From: Alternaria dauci
Lineage: Eukaryota > Ascomycota > Dothideomycetes > Pleosporales > Pleosporaceae
Direction: 5' to 3'
NCBI RefSeq assembly: GCF_042100115.1
Contig: NC_091276.1
Coordinates: forward strand, 1,612,001 to 1,676,000
Length of the DNA stretch: 64,000 bases
Shown piece by piece: positions 21,484 through 34,600 of the stretch. Both the position numbers and the translations under genes were made by a program. The notes beneath the pieces were generated by a model. The model saw only the letters and a list, made by a program, of their open reading frames with translations. It made no database searches and was not told the origin of the DNA. Position 1 is the stretch's first letter, and each line of letters starts with the position of its first letter.

Positions 21484-22700
21484 CTTAGTAGAAAATAGTA
21501 GGGACAACGATCGACAGGAAGGTGGACAACGTAAGCCGACGAACGATTAGGCTCCGGGTACACCACCTGTTAATATATTAATGCGAGAGCTGACTCCCTG
21601 TCCTGGCTGTCATAGGGGCGATCGACGGTGAACTACGCGGCGGCGATCAGTCATGCCTACTTGTTTGCCTGATTGGACACGCATGCCGTGCTGGAGTGCA
21701 GCGCACCTCAGCTCGGACATGGACTGTGGAGTATGTGGCGTGCATGTTGACGACATCTGTCTGGGGGCTGAAACAATCGATTTAACGGCTCGCGAAGCCT
21801 CATTACAGCGCCAGCCAGCCCTAAATTAACTCTGGTGGTGAAAGAACAGGCTGCCCAGGTGCTTTGGAGCCATGGGCTTATGTTGTGCGACTATGCACAA
21901 GTGCTGATGATGGGTGTTACGGCGCGCTGCGGATGACATGCATGCGAGTAGGTCTTTCAATTGTCTTATGCGACAGCCTCACAACGAACTCAATACCACC
22001 TCACCCCTAGTGTTTGAGATGCGGATGGACTGCCTCAACACGTGCCTGCAGCTTACTTCGCGGCAGCATGGCGCCGCAGCGCTATGACGAGAATGAGTCT
22101 GGTTTCGTGCCCTGTGTGTGTTCGAGACAGGGGCACTTATTTAGTGACCTGTGAAATGAGATGGTGTTGGGCTAAATATCCAAGGGGTAGCATTCTGTAC
22201 AAAGGTACGGAGCCTTCGGTAAGTCGAGTAGGCTTGGCTTTTTGCTAGTTGAGATGATGCATCTGCTTCGAATCACCGAGACACGTTTAGGCCCGAAAAG
22301 TTAAGACGGAGTGAGCAGTGCGCAACTCTCTCCGTTTTTACCAGGTGTCCCTGATAGAAAACAAGAACAGCATGTCCGGAGGTAGACAAGGATACCTGTG
22401 TGCCGTCGGGTAGATTGTGAAATGAGGATATCGGCATCATGCAACGATGCAGGGGAAAAGGATAGCAAGAGACTGCTCCTTTCATGCTGACGGAGGAAAG
22501 GCAGGCACAACAAAGATCCGGGGAAGGTACGCGCGGGCACGTGACCGATCTCATCGGAAGCATCGAAGCCCAAACTCCGACAACCCAAACTTTTGCCCAT
22601 CAAAGCGCACTGTGGACGTCATCTTTGAGATACCCAACTCGCACATCACTACAACCCTCCTTGTGATCGACCCCGCAAACCCACATAACACACTGCTATA
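21484..22700. other. Intergenic divergent spacer, GH55 / TOM5
   Basis: About 1.2 kb holding both promoters. Short frames only; nothing with family character. Confidence 0.5.
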
Positions 22701-22964
22701 ATGTTCGGAGGTCAGTTATGATAACGATGACGGGCGAGTCATAGATGGTGAGACTGACGTGCATGACAGCACCACCCCAACCATCCAAGCAGGAGCTTGC
22801 CGCGGCCGAAGCACAGACTATGGCCGATATCAAGTGGACAGCAGCCAGCGCTGTTGTGCTTTATTTCTGTAAGAGCAACCAAGAACTGGACAGCGGACAG
22901 GTTAGAGACTAACAGGGTGGCTGCAGCACCTCATCTCGTTGAATACGTCTCGAAACTCTTCTAA
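22701..22964 (+). CDS. TOM5: Mitochondrial import receptor subunit Tom5
   Basis: A tiny three-exon gene: 22701-22710 (10 bp of coding), 22770-22868 and 22927-22964; 48 aa. The product starts MFGAPPQPSKQELAAAEAQ and continues through a single membrane segment (WTAASAVVLYFSPHL) to the C-terminus YVSKLF. A short acidic/polar cytosolic N-terminus, one tail-anchored helix with an internal proline and a -LF end are the Tom5 pattern. Tom5 sits in the TOM complex of the mitochondrial outer membrane, assisting precursor transfer and complex stability. Both introns have good ends (GTCAGT..ACAG; GTAAGA..GCAG) and both junctions preserve frame. Yeast Tom5 is about 50 aa. Confidence 0.82.
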
Positions 22965-23492
22965 GCAACGACCCTTACTGCGACCATGTACTTTTCCACG
23001 GCACTGGGACGCTGGATGTAAATACGCGTAGACTTGGAGACACCCAGCGACATACCAACGAACTCATGTATAACATGTGCGCAAGGAATGCGCTTGTGAC
23101 AATACCGGGCTATACTGTGGGCTCTCAATGTTCAACGGACACAAATACTCTTACCGTGTACATGTTATCCACACGTAGTTCTGAGAATTGGCGGCCAATA
23201 ACGGAAGATCAACTGGTATTGGCACAATGATCTCAAAACACATAACACGGAGTCTCTAAAGTCAACTTTAGTGCTTTCAGTCAGCAAGAAAGGACTGCCA
23301 TGTGAACAAAGGAATCGGCTATCAACACTCCAGTGCGCACAATGATGACGATGACATATTATGCAACGCTCGATTGTACGTCTTCTATGCATCCGTCCGC
23401 TGCTTGGTATCTTACGACGCCCAACTTTTCAAAATATAACCTCCTGACCACCTGTGAATCGTACATGCCAAACACGCCACCGTATTATGCTC
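22965..23492. other. Convergent intergenic, TOM5 / NUP57
   Basis: About 0.5 kb between converging genes; 3' flanks only, no gene seen. Confidence 0.5.
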
Positions 23493-24937
23493 TTATCGCT
23501 TTGTCGGCCTTGATTGCTGTACCGCCTCCCATTCATCGTACTCGTCTCTGGTGTCGTCGACCCACTTCTTGAGGTGCTCGAGTTGTCGGTCGTAGTCTTT
23601 GAGTAGCTACGGTACATTGTTAGCATGTGCAAAGCGTCATGGAACTGGCTTCTTACCTTCTCTAGCGCCTTTTGGTCTTCGTCTGTAAGCAGCTCACCAT
23701 TCTGTTGCTGCTCAATTGTCTTGCCCAGCTTCTCCGTCTCTTCTTGCAGGATACGCGCCCGCTCGCGCACACCAGACATACGCGCCCAGATCTCTTCCTG
23801 TCGCCCACCAAGTACGGGATCGAACGTCTGCTTCTCCAACTCGATGAGCTTCTTTTTCAGGTCCTCTTCTGACTGATCCATAACGTATCCTCGGTTACGC
23901 AGGATCTGGACCTTGGTCGCAAGGGCTAGTGTTCGTTGGGTGAAAACAATGTGCTTTCGCTTTGCTTCGGTAATGCGCGAGGCTACAGTCAGCTCGTGCG
24001 CGTCCTTGAGAAGCGACAGACTGTTGTTGATCTCATGCAGTCTGGTCCGGAGCGCGGTGACAGCAGCTGCTTGTTGCTTGATGCGTTCGCCAACCTGTTC
24101 AAAGCCGCGGGCAAGCACAGGGATGGCACCTGGGCTTGGCTTCTTTGACAAAGCCTCCTCCCATTTTCGTTCGTCTTCGCCTTGCGAGGGCCCGTAGAAG
24201 GGCGCTTCTTCAGGCTTGACCGAGTTATAGAAGTAGTACTGGAAGACGCATTCAGGGTTCTCGGGATCCCACTTGTTGTTGAGGATGCGTATCTGCTCGA
24301 TGACCGACTTCTCTCCTAGTGGATGTTAGCATAACTTCAGCAAGGGAGTTGAAATGCCCGTACTGTGACCGGTCATGTAGGCAGAGCCAGCAAAAGGTTG
24401 CGCAGAAGACTGGCGCAGCTGCGGAAGTCCTTCGCGCTGTTGCTGAACGCTTTGCGCTTGAACGTTGTTGAGGACAGGTGCAGGCTGTAACGAGGCGCCG
24501 AAGAGGCTGTTGCCCATGCTTGGCTGTTGTTGTTGCCCCTGCTGCTGTTGCTGCTGCTGTTGCTGGGGTTGGCCAAACAGACTGGAGCCCGCATTTTGTT
24601 GTTGTTGTTGTTGTTGTTGTTGCTGCTGCTGCTGCTGTTGAGGCTGTCCAAAGAGGCTGGAGCCTGAATTCTGCTGCTGTTGTTGCGGCTGGCCAAACAA
24701 GCTTGATCCGGAGTTCTGCTGCTGTGGTTGTGTCGATCCAAACAAGCTATTGTTATTGTTGTTGTTCTGAGGAGCGGTCGACGAGCCGAAGAGTCCCCCA
24801 GACTGTGTCGCATTTGACTGCTGTGGCTGTTGCTGCTGCGATTGACCAAAAAGACCACCAGCTGGTGCTGTGGTGCTTCCAAAAAGAGTACCCGTCTTCT
24901 TCTCTCCACCAGCCGCATTTCCAAAGCTGAACGACAT
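23493..24937 (-). CDS. NUP57: FG-nucleoporin Nup57 (Nup54 family)
   Basis: Three exons on the minus strand: 24937-24364, 24315-23657 and 23606-23493; 448 aa. Residues 1 to about 190 are an FG-repeat domain of GLFG and SLFG units separated by long polyglutamine spacers. The structured part follows (EKSVIEQI, then WDPENPECVFQYYFYN, a Nup54/Nup57 signature), then a long coiled-coil region (LRTRLHEINNSLSLLKDAHE onward) that assembles with Nsp1/Nup62 and Nup49/Nup58 in the central channel of the nuclear pore. Intron 1 (48 bp) lies at the FG/structured boundary; intron 2 (50 bp) precedes the last 37 residues. The 5' end faces the complex I subunit gene across 417 bp. Confidence 0.92.
24524..24641 (-). 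repeat. Polyglutamine-encoding CAG/CAA tracts in NUP57
   Basis: Two trinucleotide tracts (about 24524-24565 and 24597-24641) of mixed CAG and CAA codons, encoding Gln spacers between FG units; the longest run is 15 Gln. Likely length-variable between strains. Confidence 0.85.
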
Positions 24938-25354
24938 GTTGTATGAAGACCGGGGTATGCGCGTATCCTCGTATACAGATGCGGTGGCGGTGTGAAAGAG
25001 TGGCGCTCTCTGAAGTCGCGAATGGAAGAGCTTCAGATGTTTGTTTTCGGTCGCGCGTGGGTGCGCGAAGAGGAAATCGCAGAGAGGTCGGCGCAGGGAT
25101 AGTTTACAAGCAAGCTCAGTCGGCGCGCATACTGATTGGCGAGAGACCCGAAACCCGTACAAGAGATGTGGTGGAGGTGCAGGTTAAATGGCGAGGGCTT
25201 GTTGTCTCTCACTCACAAAGGCCAGGCACAAGCTGCGGCCCATCATATCCCTGCCAGTTTTAGTGACCCGCCAAGACCGAGTTCCGCGACGCCCTCACGA
25301 GCATCATCTCCAGCCCATGAGCAGATAGCCCGCCATTGGCACCTCACCCTCAAG
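24938..25354. promoter_or_regulatory. Divergent spacer NUP57 / complex I subunit
   Basis: 417 bp between the start codons of two head-to-head genes, so a compact bidirectional promoter. No specific sites identified. Confidence 0.55.
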
Positions 25355-25978
25355 ATGTCGTCGCGCCAGCCCAGGTACACACTCTCTTCTCGGCCCATGG
25401 TCAGCTCCAGGCGCTAAACAATTTGCAGGTTCAACCAGCAAGCCCTCATCGACACCACCCCTCTGCCCGACGACATCCCCAAGGTCAAAGAGCTCGGAGC
25501 CAGTTCTGCGCCCCTCCTGAGTGCCTCGTTCTTCATTGGCGCGCGATGCAAGGCCTACAACGATGACTATATGATGTGCAAGACCGAGGCCAACGGTCGG
25601 GGAGAGTTTGACTGCATGAAGGAGGGCCGCAAGGTCACCAGGTGTGCCGCTAGCGTGTACGTACCGGCAGGAGGCTCCCTTGTAGACCTTGGATGTTGAC
25701 GCATGTGGCAGTATCAAGGACATTAACGAGAACTGTCTGGCCGAGTTCCGCACCCACTGGCAATGCCTAGACAACCACAACCAGCAACTCTGGAACTGCC
25801 GGTCAGAAGAGCGGAAGCTGAACAAGTGTGTGTTCGAGAAGCTGGTATGCTGCAATGTCACTTTGCTTCTCGTCCTTCACTAACATGGATCTAGAAATTG
25901 GAGAAGACGATACCAGATGCGCCCAAGGGCGAGACCCCAGTCCACCTGCGCACACGCAACATCTTTGCGAGTCATTAA
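25355..25978 (+). CDS. NADH:ubiquinone oxidoreductase CHCH subunit (NDUFA8 type)
   Basis: Four exons: 25355-25374, 25429-25656, 25712-25844 and 25895-25978; 154 aa. It carries four CX9C motifs, the mark of this accessory subunit: CKAYNDDYMMC, CMKEGRKVTRC, CLAEFRTHWQC and CRSEERKLNKC, forming two twin-CX9C CHCH domains. The N-terminus (IDTTPLPDDIPKVKELG) and the C-terminus ending in RTRNIFASH match the 20.8-kDa fungal subunit. It lies on the intermembrane-space face of mitochondrial complex I and is imported through the Mia40 disulphide relay, so no presequence is expected, and none is seen. The first exon is only 20 bp. All three introns are 50-55 bp with standard ends. Confidence 0.93.
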
Positions 25979-26517
25979 GCTTTGTATATATTCACCGCCG
26001 GAAAGGACACCAAGGTCAAATCAACGACATCACCTGACATGTGTGACTATGACATGATACTGCATGTCCGTTTGTAATGTGATAGCGGCCAGCTTTTTCC
26101 TACGGTGTTCCATCCTGTCACTTGTCGCATCTCTCAACCATACTACAAAAAAGCCTTTTTTTCTCTCTCCCTGGGATCCAATATACCCAGTCTAAACTTG
26201 TACATTCCTTCTGTTATATATGTGGCTTGCTAGGTTGTGTGCGAGTAACTTGGGGTACTTTCTGGCGTGGGTGAATCCGAGTGGTTCACCGTTCACCATC
26301 ACCACGACACTTGAATCTTCGCTGTCACCTGCTATTGTCCAGTAGTTCAGTCATCTTTTCAAGTTCTCATCAACTCAGCTACAGCTGCTCCTTCTTGCTT
26401 CGCTCCTCCCACCCAACGTCACTGCCTACTTCTCTGTCATCAATTCCTCGACCTCCTTGCAGCACGATTCTTGAGCATCTATTATCTAGTTCCAATACGA
26501 GTGTCACCGAATCAATC
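25979..26517. other. Intergenic, no gene seen
   Basis: About 0.54 kb. The last 240 bp are pyrimidine-rich and open in the frame of the next gene, but I read them as its leader. Confidence 0.5.
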
Positions 26518-27285
26518 ATGTCCAACCCCTTCTGCGACAGCTATGCAGACGACATCTCTACGCCGCCCACCTCACCAACATCCAATGGCGAAATCGAGCC
26601 TATAGATTGGAACAACCGTAACTTGGTGTATCTACTCAGCGTCTTAAAGCCTGAGGAGGTTGCGGCCGATACACTCGTCTTCAGTCCTCCACTTGAGGTT
26701 CTAGAAGACCTTACATACCCCTTCCACCTACAGATCCACAAGAAGGCTGCTTCCGCTCGCATCGACATGTACCCCCATTCCAAGGACGCTCCCACCGGCA
26801 CCGGCCGCCCTCAGACACGTACGCTAGTTGCTGAATCAAAGCGTGGATGCTTGAGCCCGGAACTCGCCCGTCGCTCCCTCGCCCATGATTTGCTCTCCGA
26901 CGACGAGCTCATCGACGCCACCATCGCCAGATACAACGCACTTTGGTTCATTCACAGTATCGAGGTGGCTACATTGGAGTCTATACTCCGCGCCATGTGT
27001 GAGATGATCAAAATTGCCGATGATGAGTGGCAGGGACGTTTCGATCAGCTGTGCGGCATGGCCGCTGGAGGCTACAGTGGCCAGTGTGTCGATGGAGACT
27101 GTTCCGCAGAGACACGTCTGGAGTATTATTTTCTGATGACAGGCAAGATCGCTTTGGAAGATTGGATCCGGTGTGTCAGTGCTTGCTTGAGTATGAGCTC
27201 TGAGAAAGAAAGGGCGTTGCACACAGAGGTATACGATGAGGCACGCAACTTCCTCGCTAGGGCATTCGATGAGATGATAGGTTAG
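26518..27285 (+). CDS. Unrecognised 255-aa protein
   Basis: Single-exon frame. The start is placed at the ATG at 26518 (MSNPFCDSYADD); the open frame extends 237 bp upstream, but that part is a Ser/Leu-rich translation of pyrimidine-rich leader sequence. The N-terminal 30 residues are Ser/Thr/Pro-rich; the remainder is predicted mostly helical, acidic, with several Cys. No signal peptide, membrane span or known motif. The coding character is good and the antisense frames are shadows. Function unknown. Confidence 0.65.
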   Translation: MSNPFCDSYADDISTPPTSPTSNGEIEPIDWNNRNLVYLLSVLKPEEVAADTLVFSPPLEVLEDLTYPFHLQIHKKAASARIDMYPHSKDAPTGTGRPQTRTLVAESKRGCLSPELARRSLAHDLLSDDELIDATIARYNALWFIHSIEVATLESILRAMCEMIKIADDEWQGRFDQLCGMAAGGYSGQCVDGDCSAETRLEYYFLMTGKIALEDWIRCVSACLSMSSEKERALHTEVYDEARNFLARAFDEMIG

Positions 27286-27478
27286 ATATAGAGAGTTTCA
27301 GGACCTTCGAAGTCATGTTTAGGATGGACAGAAATGAGCGTAGGAGATAATGAAGCCTTCAGACTTACACATCAGCAAAACGTCTCTAACAATCGAGTAC
27401 TTTCAATACACTGATACGGCCTTCATGGAATTATTGGGTATCTCTATCATACAATCATAATCATTACCGAATCTAGTC

Positions 27479-28682
27479 TCAAGCTCTCCTGCTGCCACCG
27501 CCACCACCACCACCTCTCGCAGCACCCAAGAACCTATCTCTCAAACTACCCCTATTAGCCGCAGCATTCCCCGCCGGCGAACTCCGCAGAAAAGAGCTAC
27601 CCTCGAGAAATGAACTACTCCCATCCATACCAAAACTACTCCTTCCATTTCCCAAATCGACTCCAAGACTGACCCTTCCAACTGCGGGATGTCCACCTCC
27701 AAACATCATGCCACCAGGCAAACCCGAGCTTCTGCGACTGGAGTTACGGCGTCCACTTGAACGACGCCTTGTTGAGCGTCTCGAGCGCACGGAGCTGAGT
27801 CCAGGTGGAAGAGCGCTAGTATCCACATCGCTGTCATCTTCGAGTTCGGAATCCGTGTGTTCGTAGCTCCCAGCTTCAGGAACATCGTCATCGAGATCGC
27901 GTTCATCTTGTAGCACGCCTGCCATTTCCGCCTCTTCCATCTCCAGCATGTGAGACACCTCTGCTTCGAGCATGCTGCCCTCTATGAAGCTATCCTCATT
28001 GAAGGGTACAGTGCTTTCTTCTTGGACGTCACCACTGACGTCACTGCCCTCCTCGTCTTCCTCTGATTCTTCGTCACTCGATGCTTCAGATGCACTGGGT
28101 GTGCTTTGTGCCTCTGGGACTTCATCGTCAAGATCCCGCTCTACTTCTCCTTCTCCGGCTTCTTCTTCCATTTCTGCTCTTTCCCGTTGCTCCTCATTGG
28201 CCGCATCCTGTTGTGCGGCTGCCAGATCCATCATTACTTGCTCTCTGCGCTGCATCATCTCTTGTTCCTCCTTCTCTAGCTTTTCGTCCTCGATGGCTTG
28301 TAGTGTTTTGGTGACACCAGGCGGACGGAGCCAACCCGCGCCGAATCTGCGGACATTGAGTTTGCGCTGAGCGATTGTGTTTTCGTCGGCAGTCAGACTG
28401 GATAGGAGGTGATTCTGGTGGCGACGTGGGCCGTGGTGCGAGGTTGGGCGCCGGCTGTTGTGGCCGTGAGATGTATTTGGTGGAGAGTGCGAGTGGGTGT
28501 CCTCGAACGCGGCGTGGGTGGTGTGGTGGGAAGGCCATAAGCTAGCATCCTTGAATATCGTCAGTTTGACTCTAACGCGGCTTAGATCTGAAGCTTTGAA
28601 TATCCGCATCTTCGGTTGGAGCAGTCAAGACATGCGTAAAAGTACTTACCGGGCGCGGCGCAATCATGGGTAACGAAAACAT
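27479..28682 (-). CDS. APC15: Anaphase-promoting complex subunit 15 (Apc15/Mnd2-like)
   Basis: Two exons on the minus strand: 28682-28650 (MFSLPMIAPRP) and 28549-27479; 367 aa, with a 100-bp intron (GTAAGT donor, TTCAAG acceptor). The joined N-terminus MFSLPMIAPRPDASLWPS and the block TADENTIAQRKLNVRRFGAG followed by WLRPPGVTKTLQ have the pattern of fungal Apc15. A long acidic central region holds repeated DLDDEVPEA / DLDDDVPEA motifs, also typical, and the C-terminus is Ser/Arg/Gly-rich. The protein would act in the APC/C ubiquitin ligase, affecting mitotic checkpoint complex turnover or, as Mnd2, restraining Ama1 in meiosis. Assignment rests on remembered motifs; the acidic part is not diagnostic on its own. 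Confidence 0.72.
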
Positions 28683-31600
28683 CTCGAAGCTTGTATAGCC
28701 CCTCAACAGTACGTTGCAGGATGGAAGGAATCAATTTCCAGAGTACAATGGCGCGGTTTGTGCGCGTCGAGACGCGTCGTTTGGTGTTTCCCTCGTGCTT
28801 GTTGTGAGCTCATGGCCCCACCTCGGTTCATCCCAATGCAGGAAGGTACCCAGATGGCTGCCAGCAGGGCTCTACGTCACTCTCTCCACTGCCCTCTACT
28901 ATACGCATCTACATCATTCCCGTACACTATTCAAAGAGCTGTATTTTTGTCAGCCATACACTTATTGTGGACGCCACAAGTCTCCTGACCAGCGTCATAT
29001 CTCCCCCCCCCCCCCCGGTCCGAAATCGTACCTTCATGGTCATGATTTTTATGCCATTCTGACTGTTCAAGTCATACCCGTTTTCCAAAACTTTGTTTCA
29101 GAATGACTTGGATGGGATCCAGATGTTCCCAACAGAAGGAGATATGAAGTTCAAATATTTCTTACGCAGATGACGATGGCAGTGCGGCGCATGTCTCCCG
29201 CACTTGATTGCTATGAGTGTCTGCTCATAACTCCATAATATCGTACTTTCGTGCCCGTGTCTAGACAGATCAAGAGACAATGTGGTATTTTTCAGATGTG
29301 AGGTACTCTTTCACCCACCTATTCAAGATATTCATAGAAACTAAGGATATCGTATCGTATGTGTTTTGCATAACTTACATGCGCGCCGTACACAATGCCT
29401 GTGTTGCTCAAAGACTGAGTTTAAGAGAATACAAACGTCTTCCGGATAAATCATGTTGCTGATTGGGCAAAAAGAAAAATTTTGAATTGCGAGCCATGTA
29501 GAATAGAACTGGAAATACGTCTCGTAGAGACAGTGCAGTGTTGCTGAGAACATGAAAATCTCACATGATCGAGCTACTCTCCTGTTCTACACCTTTGCTC
29601 AGTTACACAAGAAGAAAAAAGCTAGGCGCTGGACCCCATGGTGGTTCAATCCAGAATCTATCTTCAAACATTGATAGGATCGATCGAAATTTCACCACAC
29701 CAGACTGTATCATCACCACAGACACAAAAGCCGCATCTGGTTGAAGAATTCGTCTTATCGGTCCGATACCTGTTGTCAAGAAGACTCAAAGGATACATGA
29801 AACCAACTATGTTTGGCTTTGATCCACAAGAGAGCTCCAGAACCTCCGGCAGCTCTCATAGGCGCGCTGAAATATCCAATATATTAATCACGTCTCGTCC
29901 GTGGGGGTAGATTCATGAGCGAGTGTCGGGCTTGTTGTCGGTCGCATAGAGCGATAGTACGCGCTTCGTAGTAATGAATACTACTACAACGAGGAAATCC
30001 CTTGCGAATTCAATTTACAAATTGGGCAGCAATAGGTCGAAAACGGCTGTCATATCATCCTTCAATCGGCCCTGCATGGGGCCATGTTCAGCCTCCGCGG
30101 ACACTAATCGTGATGTGTACATGTACCTGTACATCCTTTTATTCGAAGGAGAACGGCGCATCCCCACCTTACTAATCCCGCTGTTACATTCGAACGTCGT
30201 CAGCCTTTGCTGGGCTTGGAATCAATCGTCCTTCGTCTACGGCACCACTTCGGGTGCATCCATGGATCTCTTCCACTTTTGCTCCAGCTCGTCGGTCACC
30301 TCCGCCTCCGACATCGCGAACCGCGCATCCGAGGATTCCAAGGTTTGCAAGGGCGTGACACGCGCTGGTACGAGGCTGGTAGTGGGCAAGTACGGACGCG
30401 ATGTAGGCGTAGTCTATCCTGAAAAAAGCATCTCCTCACCATAATCTCCGCGTCCATAAAAGAGACTATTTTGACATGGCATGGCTAACGATGCGACATC
30501 TGCGTGATCCGTCTGCCGTGCCGGGGAGTTGCCCCATTGAGTAGTCCCGGAGGCGTGCCCGCGGCACGAGAATGATTGCTTGGCCGACAAAGCTTAACGT
30601 TTGCTCTGACGCTAGCATCGCGCATTTTAGCCGCTTCGCCGCCCATAGACGGGTCGAGATTCCAGACGTGCAGCCGATGGCTTAAACAGGATGCGGCATG
30701 AGCAAGCGAAAATAAACGGGCTGAGATGTGTGGCAGTGACGATCGAGATGCCGCGTCGGAACGAAACACGGTGAGGAGACTTCGGATAGCGGATAGCGGG
30801 TAGCGGGAATAATGCCTATATGCGGTTCAGGTATGCAGCCCAAGAACGGAAGGCTGATCTTCGTGAAGCATACCATGGAGCAAGTGGTTTCTAAACTGCA
30901 GTAGCAGAACGTATCCCAAAGCATAGGTATGGTGGGATAAATGGTTTGCTCTAGTTGCATCTTTCTACGACCAAGGAGAGGCCGTCGATACCGTAACCCA
31001 CAAGGCGTCCGTATAGGTTGGCAGCTCCTAAGATCACATCGCCGTAGTGCAAAAGGCATGACGCAGGACAAAGTTCAAAGTGGAGACCAGCCTATTCATG
31101 TGCTGTGTCGAGAGGTCATGTCCATGGAAAGCAGAAGCTCCGCTTACAACCTGGACGCGTACTGCGCCAACATGCGCGCTAGCAGTGTCCAGCGTCGAGA
31201 ACTTTGCTGCGGAAACGTAAGAGGCGCCATCTTAGGGTTGCAATATCACCTGAGTGGCTGGCTGCGCGCCCGCGATAACGGTATCATGGGAATGCTGCAC
31301 AATGTCAGCAATAGTGACAAGGCGCAGTTCGATTCGCGTCTGGGAGGAGAGGGGTAAGGATCTGATGTACCGAGTACTGCCCATGGGGCTGATTTATACC
31401 AGACCTCGGGAGCCACTTATCTGCGCGTTTCTACCTAGATACGACCGTTGAGTTCGTGTCGTGCCGCTGAGCCCACAATCACACCACCTAAATACTTTGT
31501 GGGCAGGGGAAGGCGATAAAATTGGGTATGCAGATGTTGGCGAAGGCTTGCATATGCATTGTGCTGCACCTGAGGGGTTTTGTGTGGCTCGAAAGGTGGT

Positions 31601-34600
31601 GTTCTGGCAAGCAGGCCTATTCGTGCGTTTGGTAAGCGAAACGATTGCGAATACAGTGCATACATAACGGGTTATCTTCGTTGTAGCATCAGCGTTCGGC
31701 TGGTTGAATGTAAGCTTCAACTCATCGCATCGAAATGTTTAGACGCTTCTTTCATCTTAGCATGCATAGAAACTCATGCATTCCAAGGTTCTCAAGTACA
31801 TCTACCATATGCTGTGGAGGTGTGCAATGCGTTTCACATATTTTGAATTATATAAATTCAGGTAAATGTCTTTACGGCCAAATCAACTTTGCTGTTAGGT
31901 AACAAATCTTAGACAATAGGGGTGTTTCTGTATACAACACAAACTTTGTTATATATATGTGTGCTACGTATAAGGGACATGGTGATACGTTGCCATAGCC
32001 TGTCAACTGTGGTGAGACTATCTTGCTTCGAGTTGCTCATCGATGGCGTTAAACAATTTCACGTTGCACAACATATACAAATAGCCACAGTCTCCGAGCC
32101 CAGTGAACCTGAAAACAATCACCCTGTCCAAAATGACCTTTCAATAGATATGTCCAGACTCAATAGGACCCGGGCGCTGAATACCAGAGGGTTCTGGAAT
32201 GGGAAGCCCTTCTGTATAAAGACTCTCGAGGTATACCACGAAGCACAAACAGCATACCAGGGCATCAGCGGCGAAAGACCGCTCATGCTACCAATTCTTT
32301 TCGGACAGGTGCAAGCCGCCGCTGCTGTGCCGGGGTCGGCCCTCTTACAGTCGTTTAAACATGTCAAGCGGCTGATTTCGTGGCACGACAGTAGTATCCT
32401 TGTGGCATAGTTGATTGTACGTGTAATGCATGCGGGTGAACACGGAACATCCTACAAGTCTGGGAACGTGGAATTGCGTGTTCCTACCCAATGTCGGTGG
32501 GGTTTGCATACTAATTGTGTTACTGCAACACGTACCATGGTCGACTTGATATGTAAAGTACGGTACGGAAACGCTATCTTATCAAACAATGTTCTACCCG
32601 AAGGCCGCGACTGCAGACATTGGTCGGGACTACATATGCTAGACAAAGTGTGCTTGATAGTGTGGAGGTTTTTCTAATCTCCATACTGCAGGATCGTCCG
32701 CAGGGGAAGATTGTTCCTATATCTGGCCTGGTGCCAGTTGTGCTGGTAGTATAATACCTTTTGCTATAGCACGGCGCAACACAGGGACTCTGTGCGTGCA
32801 GAGATTTGGAAAAAGTTTGCATGCCATCCACATCTGACGCAAACGTCAATCTTGTCGACATACAGGAAGCACCGGATGTGAAACCGTGCTTGTATTCAAA
32901 GCACCGTAGAACAAAAGTCGATAGTTGTCAGCCTGGGCGACTGTTCGGAAGGTCTGCTTCTGCTCCTAGGCTGACTTGGCGCGTGTGTCGGACCTCTGCC
33001 AGCGAGTATCATGCTGACAGAGAGCCAATGACCAGATATACGCAAAGCCACGCGGAAGCCCGGCCGAGCAAAAAGCAGCATCAATTAGCAAAGGTTCATG
33101 TTCGTCAACCAGACTCTACGTGAGTCTGCGACGTAGCAGCCTACCGGGTTTTGGTAATATCGTGCTCTCTCACTCTTTTCTTTTGTGGACATGTTACAAA
33201 CACACTCGCGACTGAACGGTACTGCTTAAGCATGAGCTTATGTCATGGATGGAGTGGGATATGGCAGCTCGAGTAGCTGCATTCCGAGAAACCCAGCGGT
33301 GTGCGTCCATTGCCACTGGAAGCGGGGGCTGGAGACTAAATCCTGGGGTTTAACAGGGCAGATGACGGCAGCCTAGCAACAGCTCAGATATGGATACGTG
33401 TTGCGGCAGACTGCGCCCGAAAACCAGAAGGAAATTTGTGTCTGAACGCAGAGCAGAGAGTTTACAAGTCGACAGGCATGAGCAGAAGCTGCAGCTGGAC
33501 GTGCGCGACGAGGAATCCTGGAGAGCCTGAGTGGTCGATGAGCCCTGGAAACTCTCTGTCAGGCAGGCGGTCGGCGGGACCATTCGAGGCGTGTGGAAAG
33601 ACGCCCAGGTGGCAGAAAATCTTGGCTCGGTCTGCCGGATGAGACTCCGCGAGGAGCCAAGTCGCAGGCTGGCGTGGATCTGAGGCGTGCATGGTGGGCA
33701 GGCCTCGACGCAATGGTGCAGTATGATTCGCATGGCGTGGCTGCAAGGCGTCGGACAGGATGCAATGTTTTGATTGAGCACAAACGGCGCAGTTGCACGG
33801 CAAGCCGACTCCAGCCGCCTGTCAGAAGGCAGTGCGCCCAGACGAGTAAGGCGGTATCAGAGCGTTGCAGGGTGATGAAGAATCTGCAGCTAACGGGTCG
33901 TGCACTCGACGGCGCAGAGGTTCAGGTACATCTCCCGCGGTGGACCGCATGAGTTTCGCAGTGGAAGAATAGACAATTCACCACCCTGGAATAGCGGAGA
34001 TTGAAAAATTGAGGCATAATGGGTAGCGCCGAGTCCAGTGCTCTGGGGGCGGGCGTCGGACAGCGGTGCATCGGCCTGGGTAGCCGGGCGGGCGACGACG
34101 CTGCCACTTGCAGACCGTCCTGGAATCGATGTACCTCTACAAAGGCGCCCGCTCCATTTCTTGGTGGTGTCGTTCGCATGGGCAGGGATCATTCGACGTT
34201 TGGTTAGCAGTAGCCTTGGACTGCGGCGAACCTCCGTGGGGTGTTGCTAAGAGAAATACCACCCTCTATTCACTCGTCCCCATAACCCACCTCGTCCCCC
34301 CTCCGCACCCCGCTCGCCTGCTTCACTTACTCCTTCTCCCCTCACCACCTTCGCTGCCATCCACCCCCCATTCGCCCTCTGCAGCAGCCTTGGTCTCATC
34401 GTCCTCGACTGCCCCTGACGCGTCTCCCCGCCCGCCGACACCTCCGGTGCGCAACCTGGCTCGCGCGCTGTCTCATTGGACAATAGCCGGTCGTGCTCAT
34501 CACTTACGCAGCGCTGACCTGCACCCTTGGTTTTGCAAGCAGACCCCTCATCAGCAGTGGCCACGACCGATTACACGCCCACACTATTCCCATTGCTAGC

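Noticed and set aside
30780..30806. Short direct repeat of a GGATAGC-like unit
   Set aside because: Only about three imperfect copies; too short to call a minisatellite or element.
31922..32410. 162-codon plus-strand frame in the gene-poor region
   Set aside because: It begins at a non-ATG codon, has no recognisable domain, no splice context and a competing antisense frame.
33350..34200. Cluster of overlapping frames on both strands that might be a gene
   Set aside because: GC-rich sequence lowers stop frequency in all frames; none shows a coherent protein.
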